DNA of 64,000 bases. Origin: Paenibacillus selenitireducens. Its GTDB lineage: Bacteria; Bacillota; Bacilli; Paenibacillales; Paenibacillaceae. Shown piece by piece: positions 26,297-35,262 of this stretch. Location: positions 62,027-126,026 of the forward strand of contig NZ_MSZX01000004.1 of the NCBI RefSeq assembly GCF_002021565.1, given 5' to 3'. The first letter of the stretch is position 1. Each line of letters opens with the position of its first letter. Made by a program: the position numbers and the translations under genes. The notes below the pieces were generated by a model. It was not told the DNA's origin, ran no database searches, and saw nothing but the letters and a program-made list of their open reading frames with translations.

Positions 26297-28891
26297 ATGA
26301 AAATGTTCGACCGCAGGCCTATGGTATGGATCACCGTAAGTTGGGTCATAGGTATGGGCATGGCTTGTTTGTGGCAAGGGTTCGTTCTAGGGTTGATTGT
26401 GACGGGATTCCTTCTCGTTACATTGCCTTTATCCATATACTATCGCTTATCTTCAGTACATCACATGCTGATATATGGTCTGGTGTTGGTATGCGGAACG
26501 CTGTATTATACGTGGACCGATGATCACAATATGAGCCGTCTACCCGACATGACAGGGATCGGAACGGCTAAACTCGACAACGCCGAGGTGACGATGTTTG
26601 GGAGAATAACTTCACAAGTGGCGCTGGACGGAGATCGGGTAAGTTTTCAAATGGCGGCTGATGAATGGGGGACAGATGATCCGAAGCAACCGCTTCGAAT
26701 TTCAGAGAATATCATGGTTCAAATTCAATTAATAGAGCAGCCTCAACAGCAGATTGCGTCTACCTGGCAGCGTGGAGATCACATCAACATATCAGGGACA
26801 TTAAGATTTCCAGGTACGGCCCACAACTTTGGAGCTTTTGATTACCGGGCTTATCTGCGTCTGAAGCATGTGCATTGGATGCTCCAAGCGAAAGGCCTAG
26901 ACTCCATCGTGACGGAGGCGCCAACCGCCTGGAATCAACAGACGATTCTACGTGGGAATGATGAAGTGCGTTTGAGACTGGGGCAGCAATTGTCTCTGCT
27001 ATTCACTCCGCCTCACGATGGATATATGAAGGGACTTGTCATTGGAGATAGCGGTGATCTGGATCCAGAAAAATTCCGTGACTTCTCGAAGCTGGGACTT
27101 ACCCATATTCTAGCGATATCGGGCACACACGTTGCGGTGTATGTGGGTTCTTTTTTATGGTTGTTTCGGCGTCTGCGATGGTCGAAGGAAAAGAGTCTTC
27201 TGATCGTCATGTGTTTAATACCACCGTATGTATTGATATCAGGCGCATCGCCTTCCGTCATTCGTGCCGGCATGATGTCGATGATTGCGTTATATGCCCT
27301 TCGTAAGCAGATCCTGAAAGATGGTCTGCATATCTTATGTCTTGCTGCACTCGTGATGTTACTATGGAATCCGTATTACATTCTAGATGTGAGCTTTCAG
27401 TTATCATTTATTGTTACTGCGGGGTTGATTCTATGGGTACCGCGCATTCAACGCAGGCTGCCCTTCAGGTCAGCATGGCTGGCTAGTTTGGTAGCTATTT
27501 CGAGTGTTGCGCAGGTGGTATCGTTTCCGTTAACGATATACTACTTTAATCAAGTATCGCTTCTATCGCTTCTCGCTAACTTTGTATTCGTACCCTTGAT
27601 TAGTTTTATTGTTCTACCATTTGGGTCAATCGCACTAGTTCTAAGCTTTATTCATCCAGCGATTGCCAATCTGCTCGTATGGCCTACGGAATGGCTTAAT
27701 ACGTGGTGCTTTGGTCTGATTACATGGATGAATCAATCGAATACTTTCGTCATGATTTGGGCGTCGCCACCGATTTGGTGGATCCTGATCTATTACGCGC
27801 TTGTTGAAATCGGTGTACGTATGATCGGAGAACGAAAATCTACTATACCAGGGCCTGGCGAAGTTTCTCATGAAGACACCCTTCCGTTAACTCCGGATTT
27901 GGCGGGACATCCACAGGGGCAATCTAGAGCTTGGAAGAGACGAGAGCTGGTGTCACGAAGCGGATACCTGCTTGTTGGCAGCTTATTTCTGCTGTATGCG
28001 TACAATCCTACATTCTATGATCATCACGGATACGTTCAATTTATGGATGTGGGGCAAGGAGATAGCATTCTCATCCGAACGCCGGAGGGTAAGCATATGC
28101 TTGTGGATGGGAGTGGAACCGTGAGATTTGGCCAAAAGGGTGACGAATGGAAGGCTCGTGAAGAGCCGTATGAAGTCGGACGAGAGCTGCTGGTGCCACT
28201 ATTGAAACAGCGTGGTGTTCATCAATTGGATGCGCTCATTTTGACCCATGAGGACCAGGATCATGCTGGAGGGTTGCAGGCCGTCCTGGAAGAAATTCCT
28301 GTAAAGGCATTTATTTTCAACGGAACATTCAAGCCCAATGCCTCGATGTCCAAATTGTTCAGAACGGCACTGGATCAAGATATCCCTTTATATCAGGCGA
28401 ATCCTTCCATCCCCATGCAACTGGATACCGAGACGAAGGTACAGTTTATCTATCCCACCGCAACACTTGGAGATTCCTCGCGTATAACGTTGATGAACGA
28501 GCAAAATGATCATTCCGTCGTCTTCCTATTACATATGAAGCATGCACGGGTTCTATTTACTGGAGATATAGAACAGGGTATAGAGCAAGAAATCGTGGAG
28601 CAATTAGAGAGGCTTGGGGGAAAATCAGCATCTAGGCAAGGTTCGGTTGATGTATTAAAGGTTGCGCATCATGGCAGTAAAACTTCGACATCTGAACGCT
28701 GGTTAGATTATTGGAACCCCAGAACTGCCGTGATTTCCGTGGGCGAGCATAACACCTTTGGTCATCCCAGTCCCCAAGTCATAGATCGACTGGAACAGAT
28801 GGGGATAGATATTTATCGCACAGACCTATATGGGGAAGTTCAGATGCGTATACACGACAACAGCATAGATGTTAGAAGGCTTATCGAATGA
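26297..28891 (+). CDS. comEC: ComEC DNA channel protein
   Basis: An 864-residue integral membrane protein that moves single-stranded DNA through the membrane in transformation. It has N-terminal hydrophobic segments, an OB-like extracytoplasmic region (residues about 90-215), and the Competence domain with several helices, beginning at LGLTHILAISGTHVAVYVGS. A C-terminal metallo-beta-lactamase-like domain (residues about 575-864) follows. Its metal motif is intact: MDVGQGDSILIRTP, LTHEDQDHAGGL, VAHHGSKTSTS and GEHNTFGHP. This suggests nuclease activity, proposed for this domain. GAGAGGTGG precedes the ATG. Confidence 0.95.
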   Translation: MKMFDRRPMVWITVSWVIGMGMACLWQGFVLGLIVTGFLLVTLPLSIYYRLSSVHHMLIYGLVLVCGTLYYTWTDDHNMSRLPDMTGIGTAKLDNAEVTMFGRITSQVALDGDRVSFQMAADEWGTDDPKQPLRISENIMVQIQLIEQPQQQIASTWQRGDHINISGTLRFPGTAHNFGAFDYRAYLRLKHVHWMLQAKGLDSIVTEAPTAWNQQTILRGNDEVRLRLGQQLSLLFTPPHDGYMKGLVIGDSGDLDPEKFRDFSKLGLTHILAISGTHVAVYVGSFLWLFRRLRWSKEKSLLIVMCLIPPYVLISGASPSVIRAGMMSMIALYALRKQILKDGLHILCLAALVMLLWNPYYILDVSFQLSFIVTAGLILWVPRIQRRLPFRSAWLASLVAISSVAQVVSFPLTIYYFNQVSLLSLLANFVFVPLISFIVLPFGSIALVLSFIHPAIANLLVWPTEWLNTWCFGLITWMNQSNTFVMIWASPPIWWILIYYALVEIGVRMIGERKSTIPGPGEVSHEDTLPLTPDLAGHPQGQSRAWKRRELVSRSGYLLVGSLFLLYAYNPTFYDHHGYVQFMDVGQGDSILIRTPEGKHMLVDGSGTVRFGQKGDEWKAREEPYEVGRELLVPLLKQRGVHQLDALILTHEDQDHAGGLQAVLEEIPVKAFIFNGTFKPNASMSKLFRTALDQDIPLYQANPSIPMQLDTETKVQFIYPTATLGDSSRITLMNEQNDHSVVFLLHMKHARVLFTGDIEQGIEQEIVEQLERLGGKSASRQGSVDVLKVAHHGSKTSTSERWLDYWNPRTAVISVGEHNTFGHPSPQVIDRLEQMGIDIYRTDLYGEVQMRIHDNSIDVRRLIE

Positions 28892-29062
28892 ACAAAGTGG
28901 TCACTTAAATCATTTTCTGTTATCCTAAGACAAGAACTCTAGCATGTGAAAAAAAGTATCAAAAAGATTTGCCAAATATTTATTATGAATTTTGGTCGCA
29001 ACATTGCAACAATTTCGAGTATGAAACCGTCTGTAATGTTGCAAGAGGGGAGGATCCTAGTA

Positions 29063-29608
29063 GTGGTAGAGCAAGAACTCATTCGAGCTGCTCAGTCGGG
29101 CGATCGCGACGCACTCATCACTCTATTGCGTAATATTGAAACACACGTCTATCGTACAGCCTACTATATTCTCAATAATGAACAGGATGCAATGGACGCT
29201 TCTCAGGAAGCTTTAATTCGTATTTATTCGAAAATAAATTCCTATGAAGAGAAAGCCCAATTTAAAACATGGGTGCAACGTATTGTAACTAACATATGTA
29301 TTGATAAATTCCGTCGCAATAAACCGTCGGTCTCTATTGATGAGCATGAGCTCGTATTTCAAGGGGACGATAATGTGGAACAGGAAGTCATGTCCACATA
29401 TGTAGCCAAAGATATTCAAGAGGCAATAGAGAAATTGCCTGAACATCATCGGGCGGTCGTTGTGCTGAGATACTTACAGGATTTCTCCTATAATGAGATC
29501 GCAGATGCGCTCAACTTGCCGTTAAATACGGTGAAGTCCTATTTATTCCGAGCACGGCAACAATTGCAATTATTACTACATGATTATCAGAAGGGTGGTG
29601 TTCGATGA
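29063..29608 (+). CDS. ECF-type RNA polymerase sigma factor
   Basis: A 181-residue sigma factor with regions 2 and 4 only. Region 2 contains ELIRAAQSGDRDALITLL and DAMDASQEALIRIYSKI. Region 4 contains EKLPEHHRAVVVLRYLQDFS and ALNLPLNTVKSYLFRARQQL. The start was placed at a GTG (29063) preceded by AGGGGAGG; the frame is open to 28946 but without a ribosome binding site. It overlaps the anti-sigma gene by 4 nt, the usual arrangement for a membrane-sensing pair. It resembles the SigW-like group, but I could not identify a convincing autoregulatory promoter. An 8-bp inverted repeat (GCAACATT 28998-29005, AATGTTGC 29035-29042) lies just upstream. Confidence 0.85.
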   Translation: MVEQELIRAAQSGDRDALITLLRNIETHVYRTAYYILNNEQDAMDASQEALIRIYSKINSYEEKAQFKTWVQRIVTNICIDKFRRNKPSVSIDEHELVFQGDDNVEQEVMSTYVAKDIQEAIEKLPEHHRAVVVLRYLQDFSYNEIADALNLPLNTVKSYLFRARQQLQLLLHDYQKGGVR

Positions 29609-30858
29609 TGAATTGTCCAGAGGTGATGGAATTAATGAATAGATATGTGGATGACGATCTGAACAAGATCGAAATCTCCCACCTAATGGAGCATTTGAAA
29701 CAGTGCTCGGATTGTTCCGAAATGTTCGAACGTCTCAAACACCTATCCGCAGAACTCGAGAATATGCCGAAAGTCATGCCTAAATTCAGTCTTGTTGATG
29801 CGATTATGCCACAACTTGATCTATTAGATTTGGAGCAGCAGCAGAACGCAGCGGTACGTGAAACATCATCACCATCGGTGATTGTGCCGATGAAACCCCG
29901 TTGGAGAGATCGGATGCCTTTCCGTACCCTTGGCGGAGTTGTAGCTGCTGGATTTATAGTCGGACTATTTCTACTATTTAACAAACCGGATTCGGTTCAA
30001 CAAGCGGATATGGAATTAACGAGTGTACAAGAGTCATCTGCTGACAAGAGTATGGTTATGAATGAGAGTCAGACCTTAGATAAAGGAAAGACATCCACGG
30101 CTCCTTCAACAGCTACGTATGATGCTGGAACGGACACCAAAGCAGCAGATGAGCCGAATAAAGCGGATAACTTGAATGAAACAAAACCTGCGGATCAAGG
30201 TAAAGCTCCAGATGAGCCTGCCCCAAAGGACACGCAGCAAGAAAAACCTGCAACCGTGCCTTCTGAGCAGGATACGAAGTCAACACCTCCGACCAAAGGT
30301 GAAAAATCAGGTCAACAAGACCATAAAGTGGGAGGCAGCGGCGGAGAGCAGCAGGTTCCTACGACGAAACCGGACGCTAAGCCAGATACTAAATCGGATC
30401 CTAAATCGGACGCAGGCTCGTCCAATCAACAGTCGAAAAAATCTGATAATGGGCAAGGGAATGACAACTCGGGTAATACAGACAAAAGCTCTGATCAGGA
30501 GCAGGATCGCCGGTCTATTTCTCAAGAAGTTGAAGATAAAGGATTCGAGTCCAGTGACATGATGGGTCTGATGTCCTTAGCAGCACCGGGTTTCGATACG
30601 TCGCTTGCTGACGCCCATATGGAAGTACGCTCAGAAGATAAAGCCTTCCGTGCGGTATTCGATGAACATAAGTTGGTCGTTTATAATGGCAAGAAGAAAG
30701 TGCTGTATAAACAGACATTAACAGACGGTATGGTAACGAATCCGATGTGGTCCGAGGATCAGAAGACCTTCACATTTGAATTTTCGTCCAAAAATGCAGA
30801 TGGGACATTCGGTGAGCCGGAGCTCATGACCATTACGCCGAAGAAGTCCAAATCATAA
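29605..30858 (+). CDS. Membrane anti-sigma factor with zinc-finger domain
   Basis: A 417-residue partner of the upstream sigma factor. Residues 1-60 form a putative zinc-binding anti-sigma domain (zf-HC2): CPEVMELMNRYVDDDL, then HLMEHLKQCSDC with the H-x3-H and C-x2-C ligands. One membrane helix follows (residues about 110-128, VVAAGFIVGLFLLF). The outer region (about 135-310) is a long low-complexity Lys/Asp/Pro/Gln/Ser linker with short repeats such as KPDAKPDTKSDPKSD. A 100-residue beta-rich domain ends the protein. The long linker suggests a sensor reaching into the cell wall. It starts at the ATG overlapping the sigma stop. Confidence 0.82.
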   Translation: MMNCPEVMELMNRYVDDDLNKIEISHLMEHLKQCSDCSEMFERLKHLSAELENMPKVMPKFSLVDAIMPQLDLLDLEQQQNAAVRETSSPSVIVPMKPRWRDRMPFRTLGGVVAAGFIVGLFLLFNKPDSVQQADMELTSVQESSADKSMVMNESQTLDKGKTSTAPSTATYDAGTDTKAADEPNKADNLNETKPADQGKAPDEPAPKDTQQEKPATVPSEQDTKSTPPTKGEKSGQQDHKVGGSGGEQQVPTTKPDAKPDTKSDPKSDAGSSNQQSKKSDNGQGNDNSGNTDKSSDQEQDRRSISQEVEDKGFESSDMMGLMSLAAPGFDTSLADAHMEVRSEDKAFRAVFDEHKLVVYNGKKKVLYKQTLTDGMVTNPMWSEDQKTFTFEFSSKNADGTFGEPELMTITPKKSKS

Positions 30859-30946
30859 ATTTACATTGGATTTGATGCACACTTTTACGCCGCCGTCGTA
30901 TACTATACAAACAACAAGTCTGCGGCGCCGTTGCGTCGTATGATCG

Positions 30947-31039
30947 TTCGCTAAGAAGAACCTAGGACTTCTTCGCGAATGTTTATATAGATGCTATGGG
31001 ACAGAGGGATTACGCATGCAATTAGCGTAGTCCCTTTGT
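30947..31039 (+). promoter_or_regulatory. Two strong hairpins between the anti-sigma gene and holA
   Basis: In the 259-nt gap two stems stand out. One pairs TTCGCTAAGAAG (30947-30958) with CTTCTTCGCGAA (30968-30979), with one mismatch. The other pairs ACAGAGGGATTACGC (31001-31015) with GCGTAGTCCCTTTGT (31025-31039), with two G-U pairs. Neither has a clean T-tract; the first is followed by TGTTTATAT. They may terminate the sigma operon or act in the holA leader. No small gene such as yqzM, found here in B. subtilis, was seen. Confidence 0.5.
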
Positions 31040-31117
31040 TGTCGTTAAAGCATCATTATAGTTGGCGAGGGACAAGCTTTTTTGTTAAGATAACTGTAGT
31101 AGAAGGGGGAGCGACTG

Positions 31118-32140
31118 GTGGATTACAAAGCAGCTATGCGCGATATACACAAAGGAAACATACAGCCGATCTATGTTTGTTATGGAACGGAAAAATATAG
31201 AATGGATGAATTCGTACAATACTTAACCCAAAAATTGATCGATGAAGAGCATCGCGACTTTGCGCTAAGCAAATATGATTTAGGGGAAGTGCCGATTGAT
31301 ACCGTGATCGACGAGGCACAGACATTGCCTTTCCTCGTTCCGCGCAAACTAATCATTGTTCGAGACCCATCCCTGTTCATCGCAGGAGGCAAAGAATCAG
31401 CCAAAATCGAGCATCGGGTCGAAAATCTTATCGCTTATCTAAATAGTCCAGCGGAATACAGCGTCATTGTATTTATTGCGCAAGGTGAGAAGTTAGATGA
31501 GCGGAAGAAAGTCGTCAAGGCGGTGAAAGAGAAGGGAGCCTTGATTTCGTTCATGCCCTTAAGCGCTGAAGAACTGTTGCAGTGGGTCGCCAAGCAGGCT
31601 GAGCAACACGCTTGTTCATTGGCACCGGGTGTAGCTGAGCTGCTCGTCAATTACGCAGGTACGCATTTACAGACGTTATCCGCAGAGATCAATAAATTAA
31701 GTCTATACGTCGGACAAGGTGGCATGATCGATCAGGAGACGGTGAAGAGCCTCGTCGTGCGGAATACGGAACAGAATATTTTCGCGTTGATCGAGGAGAT
31801 TGCCAATCTACGTGTAGATCGCGCGCTCTCCATTATGTATGATCTATTGAAGCAACGGGAAGAGCCTATTAAAATTTTAGCGTTAATTGCTAGACAGTTC
31901 CGGATTATGCTGCAAGTGAAGGAATTGACGCGACAGAGCTACTCCCAGCAGCAGATCGCATCACAAGTTGGTCTGCATCCCTATGTCGTCAAATTAGCTG
32001 GAGAACAAGCGCGTAAATTCGAAGGTGAACGGCTGGCATCGATTTTATCAAGTATTGCGGAATTAGACTATGAAATGAAGACGGGGAAGAAAGAAAAAGT
32101 GTTAGGTTTAGAGTTGTTTTTGCTAAGATTAGCTGTCTAA
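31118..32140 (+). CDS. holA: DNA polymerase III delta subunit
   Basis: A 340-residue clamp-loader subunit (B. subtilis YqeN) that opens the beta sliding clamp. The AAA-like N-terminal part starts with YKAAMRDIHKGNIQPIYVCYG and YRMDEF, typical of HolA. The C-terminal part contains ALIARQFRIMLQVKEL, the conserved helical collar segment. It starts at a GTG preceded by AGAAGGGGG. Position between comEC and rpsT is conserved in Bacillales. Confidence 0.95.
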   Translation: MDYKAAMRDIHKGNIQPIYVCYGTEKYRMDEFVQYLTQKLIDEEHRDFALSKYDLGEVPIDTVIDEAQTLPFLVPRKLIIVRDPSLFIAGGKESAKIEHRVENLIAYLNSPAEYSVIVFIAQGEKLDERKKVVKAVKEKGALISFMPLSAEELLQWVAKQAEQHACSLAPGVAELLVNYAGTHLQTLSAEINKLSLYVGQGGMIDQETVKSLVVRNTEQNIFALIEEIANLRVDRALSIMYDLLKQREEPIKILALIARQFRIMLQVKELTRQSYSQQQIASQVGLHPYVVKLAGEQARKFEGERLASILSSIAELDYEMKTGKKEKVLGLELFLLRLAV

Positions 32141-32158
32141 ATGTAAAAAAGACATATA

Positions 32159-32197
32159 AAAAAGCCCTTGAGAGTGATCTCGAGGACTTTTTTTTGT
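32159..32197. terminator. Bidirectional terminator between holA and rpsT
   Basis: A stem AGCCCTTGAGA/TCTCGAGGACT (one mismatch, one wobble, GTGA loop) is flanked by an A-run on the left and a T-run on the right, so it can end both convergent transcripts. Confidence 0.9.
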
Positions 32198-32206
32198 TCG
32201 CTAACC

Positions 32207-32479
32207 TTACGCTTGTGCGGAAAGAGCGTTTAATTTTTTCGCTAAACGAGACTTCTTACGAGCTGCTGCATTTTTATGGATTAAGCCTTTAGTTACAGCC
32301 TTGTCCAGCTTTTTGGAAGCAACTTGAATTGCACTCTTAGCTACTTCAACTTCAGTACCAGCTACAGCTACATCAGCAGCTTTAACAGCAGTACGAAGAG
32401 CGGACTTTTGAGAAGCGTTAAGTAAACGACGTTTTTCATTTGTTTTTACGCGTTTCACAGCGGATTTAATGTTTGGCAT
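32207..32479 (-). CDS. rpsT: 30S ribosomal protein S20
   Basis: A 90-residue basic protein of the small ribosomal subunit. The start [18 protein letters not shown] and the closing [19 protein letters not shown] are diagnostic of bS20. It is set to the ATG preceded on the minus strand by AGGAGGTGAATGCA; the frame is open 20 codons further but lacks a ribosome binding site. It faces holA and diverges from gpr, exactly as in B. subtilis. Confidence 0.98.
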   Translation of the reverse strand: MPNIKSAVKRVKTNEKRRLLNASQKSALRTAVKAADVAVAGTEVEVAKSAIQVASKKLDKAVTKGLIHKNAAARKKSRLAKKLNALSAQA

Positions 32480-32549
32480 TGCATTCACCTCCTGTAAGGC
32501 ATTACTACCTACGATAACTGGAACCAATAGAGATTCCACAACTTAAAAT

Positions 32550-32578
32550 AGTTTATCACGCGACTTCACAAAAATCAA
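32550..32578 (-). promoter_or_regulatory. Probable rpsT promoter
   Basis: Read on the minus strand, TTGATT (32573-32578) and TAAACT (32550-32555) are 17 bp apart, about 70 nt upstream of the S20 start codon. Confidence 0.6.
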
Positions 32579-32611
32579 GGAAAGAATCCGTATCGTAGAA
32601 TATGCGCGATT

Positions 32612-32642
32612 TGAATAATCATAGGCAACTCCTCGCACACTA
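32612..32642 (+). promoter_or_regulatory. Sigma-G-type promoter of gpr
   Basis: TGAATA (32612-32617) and CACACTA (32636-32642) are 18 bp apart, a close match to the forespore sigma-G consensus (TGAATA and CATACTA). It ends 28 bp before the gpr start codon. This agrees with the known forespore expression of gpr. Confidence 0.75.
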
Positions 32643-32670
32643 TAGAAAATGAATGTGAAGGAGCAACGAA

Positions 32671-33678
32671 ATGAGCGACCAATTGGATTTGCAGCAGTAT
32701 TCGGTTCGGACGGACCTTGCGCTAGAAGCTAGAGAAATGGCAACTGCACAGCACGGATGTACGATTCCGGGTGTTATGGAGCAAGTGGATGAGGATCGGG
32801 GTATTAAGGTGACACGGATTGATGTGGAGACCGATGCGGGTGCTCAAATTCTAGGGCGTGTCAAAGGTCACTATATTACGATTGAAGTACCTGAACTTCG
32901 CAATAAAGACACCGATCTTCAAGATCGTGTGGCAACAAAGTTCGCGCAAGAATTCGCCTCTTTTCTCGTCAAGCTAGGCATTAAGGAAATGGACAAGGTG
33001 TTGATCGTCGGATTAGGGAATTGGAATGTGACGCCGGACTCGCTAGGCCCTTTAGTCGTGGAGAATACCATGGTGACACGCCATTATTTTGAATTAACAC
33101 CAGACCAAGTGAATGATGGATACCGTCCAGTGAGCGCCGTCGCTCCAGGCGTATTAGGTATTACAGGAATTGAATCGAGTGAAATCGTGCAAGGCATTGT
33201 GGAGAAAATCAAGCCGGATCTGATTATCGCGATCGATGCCTTGGCCTCCAAAGCATTAGAACGTGTGAACACCACGATTCAAATCGCCGATATCGGTATA
33301 CATCCTGGATCAGGGATAGGAAATAAGCGTAAAGGTCTTACCCAAGAGATTCTAGGTATCCCTTGTATTGCGATTGGCGTACCTACCGTGTGTTATGCAT
33401 CAACCATCGTGAACAATGCCATCGAAATGATGCGGACACACTTTCAACAAGAAACGAACAATACAAAGCAGATTCTCGGGATGTTAGATGAAATTCCTGA
33501 AAATGACCGACTTGCATTAGTTAAAGAAGTCCTTCAGCCTTTAGGTCATGATCTGATTGTGACACCCAAAGAAATCGATGAATTTATTGAGGATATTGCG
33601 AATATTATCGCCAGTGGTCTGAATGCTGCATTGCATAAGGCCGTGGATAAAGACAACGTGGGAGCGTATACCCACTAG
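32671..33678 (+). CDS. gpr: Germination protease (GPR)
   Basis: A 335-residue spore protease that degrades small acid-soluble proteins at germination. The zymogen start is visible: SVRTDLALEAREMA, with the autoprocessing site predicted after D15 (VRTD/LALEA). The conserved core includes VLIVGLGNWNVTPDSLGP and IAIDALASKALERVNTTIQI. It belongs to aspartic peptidase family A25. GAAGGAG precedes the ATG and a sigma-G-type promoter lies upstream. Confidence 0.97.
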   Translation: MSDQLDLQQYSVRTDLALEAREMATAQHGCTIPGVMEQVDEDRGIKVTRIDVETDAGAQILGRVKGHYITIEVPELRNKDTDLQDRVATKFAQEFASFLVKLGIKEMDKVLIVGLGNWNVTPDSLGPLVVENTMVTRHYFELTPDQVNDGYRPVSAVAPGVLGITGIESSEIVQGIVEKIKPDLIIAIDALASKALERVNTTIQIADIGIHPGSGIGNKRKGLTQEILGIPCIAIGVPTVCYASTIVNNAIEMMRTHFQQETNNTKQILGMLDEIPENDRLALVKEVLQPLGHDLIVTPKEIDEFIEDIANIIASGLNAALHKAVDKDNVGAYTH

Positions 33679-33685
33679 CGTTTCC

Positions 33686-33921
33686 TTCCCCTCCTCCCCT
33701 CCTCTCAAAAATCGGATCAAGACTTTGAAAAAGAATTGATGGAAGTCCTATTTGGATTTTTAAGAAAAGGAGGAGGGGGATCTCTTGTAGGAGCCTGCGT
33801 TCGCTCTTTGGTAGCTGCGGACAAGAAGCGACCGAAAAGAGAGCCCCTCTCCTCTTTTACAAAATCAATTCATAGACTTGCATCAATGCCTATCTTTTTC
33901 AATTCTCTTGATCCGATTTTT
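33686..33921. repeat. Foldback (inverted-repeat) element between gpr and spoIIP
   Basis: The outer arms are a perfect 16-bp inverted repeat (AAAAATCGGATCAAGA at 33707-33722 and its complement at 33906-33921). The similarity continues inward: GAAAAAGAATTGATGGAAGT on the left corresponds to the reverse of the segment around 33876-33905 with small gaps. An inner pair follows, AAAAGGAGGAGGGGG (from about 33766) against CCCCTCTCCTCTTTT (33844-33858). A loop of about 50 nt remains. A C/T-rich tract at 33686-33706 can also pair with the inner GA-rich tract. No target-site duplication or transposase is seen. It could be a small mobile repeat or a structured leader RNA. Confidence 0.7.
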
Positions 33922-33981
33922 GTTCTATCTGCTAGATTCGGCTCATATAGTAAATCATCGCTAGATTCAGGAGGAGATGCT

Positions 33982-35226
33982 ATGAAGCCGACCACATTCC
34001 AAACGATACATATTCCTAAGATGAAGCAACGGATGATGCAAATACTCGTGATGGGCAGAACGTTCGCAATACTCACGTTGTGCTCGATGCTCTTTTTTAT
34101 AATGTTAGGTCTAGGGACGATGCTGCAGAAGCAATGGAATACGTCACCTAGTACGTCGATGAAAGGATTCGCAGCAGCCGTTTCAAGTCACTTTTTTTTG
34201 GACATGCTAGGAATGGAAGTACCGCACTTATCGACAAGTACGGAAGAGCCCATTTTATCGCGACAGAAGCTAAGTTCCTTTCTTTTTCAAATGCTAACGA
34301 ACGTCAACCCATCGGACCCAAAGAGCCTACTATCACATGAGTTGCCGGGATTAGGTAGAGATGACGCCGTTCCGCTTCGGACAGCCATTGGGAATGGTGC
34401 CATGACGGCTCCAGAGGATTTTAACGATTCCCCGGCGATTCAAGAACCACCGCTAGCACTGCCTACCCCTTCGGTTGAGATACCCTTACCAGGGGCAACG
34501 CAAGTCCCTACGAAAGTACCAGCCAAAGATATCGACGCAGGTAAAACAACAGACGGCACCAAGCAAGCGATCAGCGGCAAGAAGTTTGTCTTTATCTATC
34601 ATTCGCATAACCGGGAATCTTGGAATCCAGAATTAAGCAAGAAGATGAAAGAACCGAACTCTGCGACGAAAAATATTACACTTGTTGGACAACGGTTAGC
34701 CGAAAAGCTAGAGCAATTAGGTGTTGGAACCCTTCATTCCGAAGAGGACTACGCCGCAACGGTGAAATCATACAACTGGAATTATTCTTATAAATATTCT
34801 CGGACAACGGTGAAGGAAGCGATGACTCAGAATCAGGATCTGCAATTTTTCTTCGATATTCATCGGGATTCTCAGGCGCGTAAGAAAACAACGGTAACGA
34901 TTAACGGAAAAGATTACGCACAAGTCTATTTCATTATTGGGCATGGTAATAAGAATTGGCGTGAAAACGAAGCTTTCGCTAACAAAATTCATGCCAAGTT
35001 GGAGAAAGAGTATCCTGGCATTTCTAGAGGAATCTGGGGGAAAAGCTCCGCGAATGGAAACGGAGAATATAATCAATCTCTCTCACCGAACAGCTTCTTG
35101 ATTGAGATCGGCGGGGTAGATAATACGCTGCAAGAAAGTTATCGGACCGCAGATATCTTAGCAAGGCTCATTGCGGATGAAGTATTCCAAGCTGAGAAAG
35201 TAAATGCAAAAGCAACGAAAAAATAA
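33982..35226 (+). CDS. spoIIP: Stage II sporulation protein P
   Basis: A 414-residue amidase/endopeptidase of the SpoIID-SpoIIM-SpoIIP engulfment complex. A membrane helix lies at about residues 26-47, followed by a long linker to about 195. The zinc amidase-like domain shows FIYHSHNRESW, the second metal segment FFDIHRDSQARKKTTV, and SFLIEIGGVDNTLQES near the end. The ATG at 33982 has AGGAGGAG upstream; the frame is open through the foldback element, but nothing supports a longer protein. In B. subtilis it also follows gpr. Confidence 0.94.
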   Translation: MKPTTFQTIHIPKMKQRMMQILVMGRTFAILTLCSMLFFIMLGLGTMLQKQWNTSPSTSMKGFAAAVSSHFFLDMLGMEVPHLSTSTEEPILSRQKLSSFLFQMLTNVNPSDPKSLLSHELPGLGRDDAVPLRTAIGNGAMTAPEDFNDSPAIQEPPLALPTPSVEIPLPGATQVPTKVPAKDIDAGKTTDGTKQAISGKKFVFIYHSHNRESWNPELSKKMKEPNSATKNITLVGQRLAEKLEQLGVGTLHSEEDYAATVKSYNWNYSYKYSRTTVKEAMTQNQDLQFFFDIHRDSQARKKTTVTINGKDYAQVYFIIGHGNKNWRENEAFANKIHAKLEKEYPGISRGIWGKSSANGNGEYNQSLSPNSFLIEIGGVDNTLQESYRTADILARLIADEVFQAEKVNAKATKK

Positions 35227-35262
35227 AGATATTTATTACATAGAGGGAAAGGGGCGTTACAC

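Noticed and set aside
28946-29062. 39-codon extension of the ECF sigma factor
   Set aside because: It has no ribosome binding site, whereas the GTG at 29063 has AGGGGAGG and gives the usual length.
33923-33951. Possible sigma-E promoter for spoIIP
   Set aside because: CATATAGT resembles a sigma-E -10, but no acceptable -35 lies at the proper distance.
33736-33981. 82-codon upstream extension of spoIIP
   Set aside because: The frame is open by chance through the foldback element; AGGAGGAG at 33969-33976 and the membrane-anchor start support 33982.
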